This document shows, one piece after another, positions 18,562-25,708 of a stretch of 64,000 bases of DNA (position 1 is its first letter; each line of letters begins with the position of its first letter). The stretch is taken from assembly GCA_036783645.1 (NCBI GenBank), contig DAIPWT010000001.1, positions 1 through 64,000 on the forward strand. Direction: 5' to 3'. The position numbers and the translations under genes were made by a program. This DNA comes from UBA4732 sp002404095 (GTDB lineage: Bacteria; Planctomycetota; Planctomycetia; Gemmatales; Gemmataceae). The notes beneath the pieces were generated by a model. It worked only from the letters and a program-made list of their open reading frames with translations. It made no database searches and was not told where the DNA came from.

Positions 18562-19338
18562 TTACGGATTGTCCGTGAAAAACCGCACGGCGTTACGGAA
18601 CAGAGCCAACCCCTCGCCTTCGGGCGCGAGGCCCGTGCGCGTCCAGCGCGGGTGCTGAGTAGGTAGGACGTGGCGTTCGGGGTGCGGCATCAGGCCAAGC
18701 ACACGGCCGGTGGGGTCGCATAGGCCGGCCACATCGCCTTGCGAGCCGTTGGGATTGGCAGGGCGGCCGTCGTCGTCCGCGCCGGGCGCGTACTTCAAGA
18801 CGACTTGGCCCGCCTGTTCCAGACCTTGCAAGATCCATTCTTCCCGACACACGAACCGGCCTTCGCCGTGCGCGATGGGGACGTGCATCCGGTCGATGCC
18901 GGTGAGGAATGGGCAACGGCCGGGCAGCGCTTGAAGCGTGATCCATCGGTCCTGAAAGCGCCCTGATTCGTTGTGCGCCAGCGTGGCGAGGGGGCCGTCG
19001 TCGTCGGGCGGCGTCAGCAAACCGGCCTTGAGCAAGGCTTGAAAACCGTTGCATATGCCGAGTACGAGCTTTTCGGCGTCGCGGAATCGGCGCAGGGCGT
19101 CGCCAAGGAAACAGCTGAGTTGGTTGGCGAGAATCTTGCCGGCCGCCACGTCATCGCCGTAGGTAAAGCCGCCGGGCACGACGAGAATCTGGTAGCGTTG
19201 GAGCAAGGCCGGCTGTTCGCGCAGGCGGTTGATGTGGACGCGGTCGGCGACGGCCCCGGCCGTCTCGAAGGCGAACTGGGCTTCGGCATCGCAATTGGCG
19301 CCGGGGGCGCGGAGAATGAGTACGCGAGGCGTGGCCAT
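18562..19338 (-). CDS. purQ: Phosphoribosylformylglycinamidine synthase, glutaminase subunit
   Basis: A 258-residue class I glutamine amidotransferase that supplies ammonia for the fourth step of purine synthesis (FGAR to FGAM). The nucleophile Cys96 is in LGICNGFQ and the His218/Glu220 pair is in MPHPERH. The N-terminal PGANCDAE and VVPGGFTYGDD segments are diagnostic of PurQ. The ATG at 19338 follows a GGGAGGG ribosome site; the upstream in-frame extension falls in a palindromic repeat. The partner subunits PurL and PurS are not in the window, so the gene is not in a purine operon here. Confidence 0.95.
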   Translation of the reverse strand: MATPRVLILRAPGANCDAEAQFAFETAGAVADRVHINRLREQPALLQRYQILVVPGGFTYGDDVAAGKILANQLSCFLGDALRRFRDAEKLVLGICNGFQALLKAGLLTPPDDDGPLATLAHNESGRFQDRWITLQALPGRCPFLTGIDRMHVPIAHGEGRFVCREEWILQGLEQAGQVVLKYAPGADDDGRPANPNGSQGDVAGLCDPTGRVLGLMPHPERHVLPTQHPRWTRTGLAPEGEGLALFRNAVRFFTDNP

Positions 19339-19383
19339 GAAAACGCCCTCCCTTTCTTTCGTTGTCTTAGCGGGCGCGACATC

Positions 19384-19451
19384 CGATACAAGCCCTGAGC
19401 GCAAGCGAGGGGGTGAACCGAAACCCCTCGCTTGCGCTCAGCGCTTGTATC
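19384..19451. repeat. Palindromic repeat family F, copy 1
   Basis: Two arms of about 28 bases (19384-19412 and 19424-19451) pair across an 11-base loop. The core gcaagcgagggg/cccctcgcttgc and the loop tga..cgaaa recur at 62346-62403. It lies upstream of purQ and partly inside its apparent 5' open frame. Confidence 0.85.
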
Positions 19452-19541
19452 AAGAAGTCGCGCGCTCTTGCATTTTAGGACGCCCCTGCGCATGATGCGG
19501 CCGCGTGGGAGCCGGGCGCAGAGGAGAAACGAGCAATCAGG

Positions 19542-20189
19542 ATGTTAAATAGGGCCGATAACCGGACGGTACTGTATCTGATCCGCCACGGCGCCACAGA
19601 AGCGAACCTGGCCCGGCCGGCGCGCATCCAGGGCCGCGCCCACAACCCGCCGCTGGCCCGCCTCGGCGTTCGCCAGGCCGAGGCCACGCGCGACTTCCTC
19701 GCCATCCGGCCCATCGACCATTGTTACACCAGTCCGCTGCTGCGTGCCGTGCAGACGGCTTCGCTTGTTGCCGCGCCGCACGGCCTGGCGCCGGTCGCGC
19801 TAGAAGAACTGACCGAATGCGACGTGGGACGCTGGGAGGGTCTCGACTGGCAGACCATACGCGATCTCGACGCCGATGGCTATCGGCGTTTTCACGCCGA
19901 CCCCGCCGCGTTCGGCTATCCAGGAGGCGAATCTTTTCGCACCGTTTACGACCGCGTTCTCCCGGTTATCCAGGGGCTTCTCGAACGTCACCGCGGCGAG
20001 TCGGTTTTGATCGTAGCGCACCACGTTGTCAACCGCGTCTACCTCGCGGACCTGCTGGGTTTGGCGCTCGGCCAGGCCCGGCAAGTGAAGCTGGACAACT
20101 GCGGCATTTCCGTGGTAGTGCGCGACGACGGCGAAACGACGGTCGGCACCCTCAACGCCGCCTTTCACCTTCAAGGCGTGGCGGCGTGA
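19542..20189 (+). CDS. Histidine phosphatase family protein (phosphoglycerate mutase-like)
   Basis: A 215-residue branch-1 histidine phosphatase. The phospho-accepting His16 sits in LIRHGATEAN, the second Arg in YTSPLLRAVQT, the catalytic Glu in LTECDVGRWEG and the second His in VAHHVVNR. Related enzymes include cofactor-dependent phosphoglycerate mutase, alpha-ribazole phosphatase and broad-specificity sugar phosphatases. The LTECDVGRWEG region fits the phosphatase rather than the mutase subgroup. It stands alone between purQ (opposite strand) and a repeat, so context gives no substrate. Confidence 0.88.
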   Translation: MLNRADNRTVLYLIRHGATEANLARPARIQGRAHNPPLARLGVRQAEATRDFLAIRPIDHCYTSPLLRAVQTASLVAAPHGLAPVALEELTECDVGRWEGLDWQTIRDLDADGYRRFHADPAAFGYPGGESFRTVYDRVLPVIQGLLERHRGESVLIVAHHVVNRVYLADLLGLALGQARQVKLDNCGISVVVRDDGETTVGTLNAAFHLQGVAA

Positions 20190-20205
20190 ACGCCGCTTAC
20201 TGTAT

Positions 20206-20292
20206 GGGCGAACGGCCGGCGTAAGCCGGCTGGTACGGCGCCAAGTCGGCGATAGCGTGACGTACCAGCCGGCTTACGCCGGCCGTTCGCCC
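20206..20292. repeat. Palindromic repeat family A, copy 1
   Basis: A perfect 32-base inverted repeat (20206-20237 with 20261-20292) around a 23-base loop containing tcggcgatagc. Arms begin with gcgaacggccggcgtaagcc. Further copies are at 23198-23282 and 46176-46297. It follows the phosphatase stop by 16 bases. Confidence 0.92.
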
Positions 20293-20409
20293 TTTTGTCT
20301 GAGCGCCGTCCCCCCTCCACGCTACATTTCGTTTGCGGGACTTGTACAATAGGTCGGATTTGGCTTCCCAACGGATCGCAAACGACTCCTCCTTTCCTTG
20401 AGGTCTGCC

Positions 20410-20914
20410 ATGAGAGACGACGCTCCCTACGGCTTGGACGATCCCCAGCGTCCCGACGACGACGGCGCCGCCATCCGACGGGTGAAACTCCCGGCAATCT
20501 TTCTGCTGATCGTCAACGTGTTGAACCTCCTAGCCGGCCTCTATTTCATGGTTAGTGCCATCGTTGTTAAAAAAGGCGGTGGCAACGTCCAAGCCCCAAT
20601 GGAGAAACAGTGGGACGACATGAAACCGGACGAAAGAGACGCGATGAAAAGGTTTGGGATCAACTCGTCGGACGACTACATTGCCCTCGCCGGCAATATC
20701 TGTCTCGGCTGGGGCGGGCTGACGGCGCTCGTCTCGGTATTGTCCGTGTTTGGTGCGGCCCGGATGCTCTCGATGCGATCCTACGGCCTGGCCATGTTCG
20801 GCGCGATCGTAAGCTATCCCCTGCGTCACGCCCTGTTGCCTCATCGGGCAGGCCGCTGGCGTTTGGGCTTTTGTCATCCTCGTGCAGCCTGACGTGCGAA
20901 GGGCGTTTCATTGA
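20410..20914 (+). pseudogene. Small membrane protein of unknown function, frameshifted near the C-terminus
   Basis: The start at 20410 follows TGAGGT. The protein has an N-terminal charged segment, a membrane helix (LPAIFLLIVNVLNLLAGLYF), a soluble acidic stretch, then a second and third hydrophobic segment. In the start frame the last 25 residues turn Arg/His-rich and end at 20892. Removing one A at 20811-20812 instead gives AIPCVTPCCLIGQAAGVWAF, then VILVQPDVRRAF, ending at 20914. That hydrophobic ending matches what is usual for this planctomycete family. A one-base insertion, real or artefactual, is therefore inferred. No function is recognised. Confidence 0.65.
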
Positions 20915-20921
20915 GGCCAAA

Positions 20922-22391
20922 ATGCGGGCTACAATGAACCGATCTTATTGCTCCGGCGTCGCCCTCCTGCTGGCGCTTGTTGGCATGACGGCTCGCGCCG
21001 CCGACCGTCCGCTCCTGTGGGCGGCGGACGAGTCGGGCGGCGCCCCCTACGTCTTCCAAGACCCCAACAACGCCGAGCAAATCGTCGGCTTCGAGGTCGA
21101 TCTCAGGGACGCCCTGCAACGCGAGCTGGGCAGGCGGATCGAGTTCAAGCATTACGACTTCAAAAGCCTGATTCCCGGCCTGGAGCGCGGCGACTTCGAC
21201 TTCGCCATGAACGGCCTGGAAGTGCTGCCCGAATATGAAAAGGAAGTATTGTTCAGCCGGCCGTATTACGTCTACAAGTTGCAACTCGCCGTCCGCAAGG
21301 GTGAACGCCGTTTCACCACACTCGCGGAGCTGAAAAGTCTCCGAATGCCGGTTGGAACCCTGAGCGGATCGGCGGCGGAGCGGTCGCTGATGCGCGCCGG
21401 CGTCGAACCGCCGGCCCTACACTCCTACGACGACCAGACGGGCATGTACATCGACCTGTCCAACGGCCGCGTCGATGCCGTGTACATTGATCTACCCGTC
21501 CATGCCTATTACCTGAAAAGGGTTCCGGGACTGGAACTTGTGGGCCGGGCCGGCGAAAAGGGCTACTACGCTATCGCCTTTCGTAAGAGCGATACTGCGT
21601 TGGCCGATCAGTTCAACGCGGCCCTCGGTCGGTTGATCGACCACGACGAGCTGCGGCCGATTTACCAAAAGTGGGACGTATGGAACGACGACCAGCGGGA
21701 GCTGTCCCATCCCGTTGATTTGCCATCGAGTGCCGATGCGGCGCAGGGGGAAAGCGCCGGCTATTACCTGGGATATCTGCTTAAGGGGGCGTGGGTAACG
21801 ATCCAACTCTCGGTCCTGGGGATGCTACTGGCCGTGGCCTTGGGGATGCCGATTGCTTTGATGCGATTGTACGGGCCGGCGCCAGTGCGGTGGCTAGCCG
21901 TCGTCTACGTCGAGTTCTTCCGCGGCATTCCGGTGCTGTTGCTGTTGTTTTTCCTCTATTTCGTGTTGGGGTCGGCGTTGCACGTGGACGCTTTCACCAC
22001 GGCTGTGGTCGGCTTCGGCCTGAACTACGCGGCTTATGAAGCGGAGATCTATCGGGCGGCCATCGGGGCGGTGCCGCTCGGCCAATGGGAGGCGGCCGCG
22101 TCGCTCGGCATGTCGCGGGCGCTGACGTTCCGCCGCGTCATCCTGCCGCAGGCGCTGCGCATTATTCTGCCGCCAATGACGAGCGATTTTGTCGCCCTCT
22201 TCAAGGATACCAGCGTCGTCAGCGTCATCGCCGTGGCTGAGTTGACCAAGCGTTACCAGACGGCCGCCCAATCGAGCCTGAAATACGTTGAGCTTGGGTT
22301 GATGACGGCGGCGCTCTATCTCATCATGTCCGTGCCGCTGGGTATTCTGTCGCGCTGGTTGGAGAAACGCTGGGGCAAGGGGGTTTCGTGA
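20922..22391 (+). CDS. Amino-acid ABC transporter, fused substrate-binding and permease protein
   Basis: 489 residues. A signal peptide (to about residue 27, TARAADRP) is followed by a family 3 solute-binding domain (about 30-255), recognised by VGFEVDLRDAL, GDFDFAMNGLEV and the closing IYQKWDVW. A GlnP/HisM-type permease (about 275-480) follows, with the EAA loop ending EAAASLGMSRALTFRRVILPQ. Such fusions are known for glutamine/polar amino acid importers. The ATG at 20922 has TGAGG five bases upstream. The stop overlaps the ATP-binding gene (GTGA), so the two form a complete importer operon. The exact amino acid is not determinable. Confidence 0.93.
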   Translation: MRATMNRSYCSGVALLLALVGMTARAADRPLLWAADESGGAPYVFQDPNNAEQIVGFEVDLRDALQRELGRRIEFKHYDFKSLIPGLERGDFDFAMNGLEVLPEYEKEVLFSRPYYVYKLQLAVRKGERRFTTLAELKSLRMPVGTLSGSAAERSLMRAGVEPPALHSYDDQTGMYIDLSNGRVDAVYIDLPVHAYYLKRVPGLELVGRAGEKGYYAIAFRKSDTALADQFNAALGRLIDHDELRPIYQKWDVWNDDQRELSHPVDLPSSADAAQGESAGYYLGYLLKGAWVTIQLSVLGMLLAVALGMPIALMRLYGPAPVRWLAVVYVEFFRGIPVLLLLFFLYFVLGSALHVDAFTTAVVGFGLNYAAYEAEIYRAAIGAVPLGQWEAAASLGMSRALTFRRVILPQALRIILPPMTSDFVALFKDTSVVSVIAVAELTKRYQTAAQSSLKYVELGLMTAALYLIMSVPLGILSRWLEKRWGKGVS

Positions 22392-23164
22392 GCGACCCGC
22401 GTTTGATAGAGCGGACGGACATGCGCATCGAGGCGGCCAACCTCACGAAGCGCTACGGCGACCGCGATGTGTTGACCGGCGTCAACCTGTCCGTCGCGGC
22501 CGGCGAGACCGTGGCCCTGATCGGCCCAAGCGGCGGCGGCAAATCCACCCTTTTGCGCTGTCTCAACGGGTTAAACTCCTTTGACGGCGGCTCGATCCGC
22601 GTGGGTCCGCACTTGCTGACGGCCGCGGAGTCGGGGCGTTTGACGCCGGCCGTGACGCAAGTTCGCCGCCTGTTAGGCATGATCTTTCAGGATTTTCAGC
22701 TGTTCCCGCATCTAACCGCGTTGGGCAACATCGTGGAAGCGCCGATGCAGGTATTGAAGCGGTCGCGCGCGGAAGCGGAGAAACAGGGATTGGAGTTGCT
22801 CACCCGCGTCGGCTTGGCTGGGCGCGCTTCCGCCTATCCGAACGAACTGTCTGGCGGTCAAAAGCAGCGCGTGGCCATCGCCCGCGCCCTAGCGATGGAA
22901 CCGCGCGGCCTCCTTTGCGACGAGATCACCAGCGCCCTGGACCCGGAATTAAAGGGCGAGGTGTTGGACGTGCTGGTGAACCTAAAACGTGACGGCCTGA
23001 CCCTGCTGCTGGTGACGCACGAAATCGGTTTCGCCCGCCGCGCGGCTGACCGCGTGGTCGTGCTGGCGGACGGCGGCATCGTCGAAGAAGGACTGCCGGA
23101 TGAGGTATTCGACCGGCCGAAAACGGAGCGGACAAAACAGTTCCTGAGCCGGGTGCTGGCGTAG
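22388..23164 (+). CDS. Amino-acid ABC transporter ATP-binding protein (GlnQ-like)
   Basis: A 258-residue ABC ATPase. Walker A GPSGGGKST is at 46-54, the Q-loop at MIFQDFQLFPHLT (98-110), the signature LSGGQKQR at 154-161, Walker B LLCDE at 175-179 and the switch His in VTHE. The GTG start overlaps the stop of the permease fusion by four bases. Together they form a two-gene polar amino acid importer. The sequence is closest in style to GlnQ/ArtP-type ATPases. Confidence 0.94.
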   Translation: MSDPRLIERTDMRIEAANLTKRYGDRDVLTGVNLSVAAGETVALIGPSGGGKSTLLRCLNGLNSFDGGSIRVGPHLLTAAESGRLTPAVTQVRRLLGMIFQDFQLFPHLTALGNIVEAPMQVLKRSRAEAEKQGLELLTRVGLAGRASAYPNELSGGQKQRVAIARALAMEPRGLLCDEITSALDPELKGEVLDVLVNLKRDGLTLLLVTHEIGFARRAADRVVVLADGGIVEEGLPDEVFDRPKTERTKQFLSRVLA

Positions 23165-23197
23165 TTATTTTGATGCAAGGATTGCGGTTAGAACAAT

Positions 23198-23282
23198 GGC
23201 GAACGGCCGGCGTAAGCCGGCTGGTGCGTCATCTAGTCGGCGATAGCATACTGTACCAGCCGGCTTACGCCGGCCGTTCGCC
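23198..23282. repeat. Palindromic repeat family A, copy 2
   Basis: The 30-base arms (23198-23227, 23253-23282) match copy 1 except at a few positions near the loop, and the loop again contains agtcggcgatagc. It lies between the ABC ATPase and mqnD, and its right arm ends 22 bases before the mqnD start codon, so it forms part of that gene's leader. Confidence 0.92.
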
Positions 23283-23304
23283 TAAAGTACCCCGAGGAGT
23301 TTTT

Positions 23305-24144
23305 ATGACCAAGCGCCTCATTACCGTCGGCCACAGCCCCGACCCCGACGACGCCTTCATGTTTTACGCGCTGGCCCACGATAAAATCGACACCGGCGAT
23401 CTGCAATTTCGTCATGAATTGCAAGACATCGAGACGCTCAACCGCCGCGCCCTCCGCGGCGAACTCGACGTGACCGCAATCAGCATCCACGCCTACGCGC
23501 ATCTGTTGGACAAATACGCCTTATTGCCCAGCGGTTGCAGTATGGGCGACCGTTACGGCCCCATGGTCGTCGCCCGCCGGCCGATGAAGATTGACGAGTT
23601 ACGCGCCTGTCGCATTGCCGTGCCCGGTACGTTGACCACGGCGTTTCTTGCCTTACGCCTGCTGCTGCCGGAGGGATTCGCGTATGAGGTCATGCCGTTC
23701 GACCAAATTCTGCAAGCGGTGGAAGAGAAGCAATTCGACGCCGGCTTAATCATCCATGAAGGACAGTTAACGTTCCAAAATCAGGGCTTGCACCTCGTCG
23801 TCGATCTCGGCGTCTGGTGGCAGGAACGAACCGGGCTGCCGCTGCCGTTGGGCGGCAACGTCGTGCGCCGCGACCTCGGCCCCGAGCTGATTCAGCGTAT
23901 TAGCCGCTTGCTCAAGGAGAGCATCCGCTACGCGCTGGACCACCGCGACGACGCCCTGGCGTATGCGCTGGCATACGCGCGCGACATGGACAAGTCCTTA
24001 GCGGATCGCTTTGTCGGCATGTACGTCAACGAATGGACGCTGGATTACGGCCCGCGTGGCCGGGAGGCGGTGCGCCGGCTGCTCGATGAGGGCTACAAGG
24101 CAGGCGTCATCCCGTCGCCGACGGCGGTGGAGTTTGTGGAGTGA
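23305..24144 (+). CDS. mqnD: 1,4-dihydroxy-6-naphthoate synthase family protein (futalosine menaquinone pathway)
   Basis: A 279-residue periplasmic-binding-protein-fold enzyme. The N-terminal GHSPDPDDAFMFYAL is characteristic of MqnD, which converts cyclic de-hypoxanthine futalosine to 1,4-dihydroxy-6-naphthoate. IPLGGN-like text appears as LPLGGNVV in the middle of the chain, as in the MqnA/MqnD family. No signal peptide is present, as expected for the cytoplasmic enzyme. The ATG at 23305 follows GAGGAG; a longer open frame upstream lies in repeat copy A2 and is discarded. Other mqn genes are not in the window. MqnA is the main alternative. Confidence 0.85.
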   Translation: MTKRLITVGHSPDPDDAFMFYALAHDKIDTGDLQFRHELQDIETLNRRALRGELDVTAISIHAYAHLLDKYALLPSGCSMGDRYGPMVVARRPMKIDELRACRIAVPGTLTTAFLALRLLLPEGFAYEVMPFDQILQAVEEKQFDAGLIIHEGQLTFQNQGLHLVVDLGVWWQERTGLPLPLGGNVVRRDLGPELIQRISRLLKESIRYALDHRDDALAYALAYARDMDKSLADRFVGMYVNEWTLDYGPRGREAVRRLLDEGYKAGVIPSPTAVEFVE

Positions 24145-24158
24145 AAAGCGAAAACAGA

Positions 24159-24237
24159 TTTCACCGCGGAGAACGCAGAGATCGCGGAGAAATGCAAATT
24201 GTATTTCTCCGCGATCTCTGCGTTCTCCGCGGTGAAA
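24159..24237. repeat. Perfect 35-base inverted repeat between convergent genes
   Basis: Arms 24159-24193 and 24203-24237 are exact complements around a nine-base loop. It lies between the stop of mqnD (rightward) and the stop of the GTPase gene (leftward). Position and strength suit a bidirectional transcription end, but the sequence (ccgcggagaacgcagag) also looks like a dispersed repeat. Confidence 0.9.
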
Positions 24238-24247
24238 TAATTGGATT

Positions 24248-25525
24248 CTATGGCCGCGCTTCATCAATCATAAACTCCTGCGGCTGTCGCAGTTCGCCGA
24301 GGAAGAAGTAGCTCACCGCCGACCGGCCCACAGCGCGTGTGCCGCTGTAGGCGATGCCGCCGGCCACCGGCGCTCCCAGGAACGGCACGAACTTCATGGC
24401 CTGCCGGGCGACTTCACGCAAGGCAAAGCCCGCCGCCACCGTCGCCCCGGACGCGCCCATGAACTCGCCGGCCGTGCCTATGGTCATCGAGCGGCACGAC
24501 AGACCGCCCACCATCGCGACCATTAACATCTGTAATGGCGTTATTAGCAGCATGTCCGCAATCGGTAGGGGTGTGCTGCCAATCAGGGCCGCGGTCGTCG
24601 CGAAGCGATCAACCATGTTAAGAGCCACGTTCTTTAGCAGCGCTTTCCGCTGCTGCGCTTGAAAAAAATCGAGCTGCGCTTCTTTCGGGATGAGTTGGCC
24701 GATGCACTCGCTCAACTGTTCCACATTCCAGAATGGTTCGGGCGGCGCCGGGGCCGCGACGGGGATTACGCCGCTGACGAACGACTCTTCGGTAATCTTG
24801 TAACCGTAGGCCGGCTCGGCCTTATCGAACGGCTCGAAAGCCTTGGCGCCGATGATTTTTACGACGACAAAATCGAGGATCTCTTTAATCCGAGTCATTT
24901 TGCGACCGCCCGGCGTCGGCGGCCACTCGCGCGCCGGTTCCAGCAGATCGGTCTGCGTCAGCACTATAACGGTCGGCGGAACGACATGGAGCTTGCGCTT
25001 AATCAACTCGCGTACTTCTTTGCCCACACGGACGTCCTCGGACATGGATCGCGTCTCGCGGGCGGCGATGGCGTGGAGGATCACGTCGGGCTTGTGTTTG
25101 AGGATGTCCTCCTGGACCTGTTCGACCGCGTTGCGTCCCGGCGCCCCGTCCGGCCGCATCGCCTCGAAAATACCGCGCGAGTCGATGATCTCCCAGGCGG
25201 CGTGGACCTCCGGGAACTCGATGCGATGGATTTCCGATTGCATGGTGGTCGGTTCCACGTGGCCGACCACAGCCACTTCGCGGTTTGCCAAGGCGTTAAT
25301 GAGCGTCGATTTGCCGTGGCCGCTGCGACCCATCAGGTAGAGGCGCGGCGGCCGGGCATTGACCACCAGATCGCGCAGCTCGTCCACGGCCGCGCCCATG
25401 ACCTTGTCCTTGATGAATTGCACGACCTCCATCGGCACCTTGATCGGCATCGCGTGGAGCACCTGCTCGAACAGGCCGTCGATCGAGCCGAGTAGGCCCT
25501 TGACCTGTTTCTTGTCGATCGCCAT
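24248..25525 (-). CDS. Dynamin/Era-like GTPase with C-terminal membrane domain
   Basis: 425 residues. The P-loop GRSGHGKST (66-74) is preceded by an 60-residue helical region. The G3 region reads EIIDSRGI, and the base-recognition motif is TQTD, with a Thr-Gln start in place of Asn-Lys. The C-terminal 120 residues contain alternating hydrophobic and small-residue segments (TTAALIGSTPLPIADMLLIT, GATVAAGFALREVARQ) typical of DUF697-like membrane-associated domains. It is probably a membrane-bound GTPase of the YcjX/YcjF or stress-GTPase type. It is transcribed alone and converges on mqnD. AAGGGGAAAG lies before the start. Confidence 0.82.
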   Translation of the reverse strand: MAIDKKQVKGLLGSIDGLFEQVLHAMPIKVPMEVVQFIKDKVMGAAVDELRDLVVNARPPRLYLMGRSGHGKSTLINALANREVAVVGHVEPTTMQSEIHRIEFPEVHAAWEIIDSRGIFEAMRPDGAPGRNAVEQVQEDILKHKPDVILHAIAARETRSMSEDVRVGKEVRELIKRKLHVVPPTVIVLTQTDLLEPAREWPPTPGGRKMTRIKEILDFVVVKIIGAKAFEPFDKAEPAYGYKITEESFVSGVIPVAAPAPPEPFWNVEQLSECIGQLIPKEAQLDFFQAQQRKALLKNVALNMVDRFATTAALIGSTPLPIADMLLITPLQMLMVAMVGGLSCRSMTIGTAGEFMGASGATVAAGFALREVARQAMKFVPFLGAPVAGGIAYSGTRAVGRSAVSYFFLGELRQPQEFMIDEARP

Positions 25526-25708
25526 TAATCTTTCCCCTTAATGGGCCTACTCGAAAACCCTCGGCATGCGCTCATGTTACGTTGCCTTGATGAAGCGTGC
25601 AACATCCTCTCGCCGCCGTCAATTCGCCGTCCAATCATTGACTCATGCGCGTCGGCGCCTTAACCTGCCCTTCATCGCCGCGCTTGCATACTTCTCGGAG
25701 GAACTTCG

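Noticed and set aside
23170..23304. N-terminal extension of mqnD reading RTAGVSRLV
   Set aside because: The same peptide text arises wherever family A palindromes occur (also near 46200), so it is repeat-derived and not protein.
24659..25495. 278-codon plus-strand frame
   Set aside because: Entirely antisense to the GTPase gene, which has clear P-loop motifs; the translation is Arg/Asp/Val-rich without a domain.
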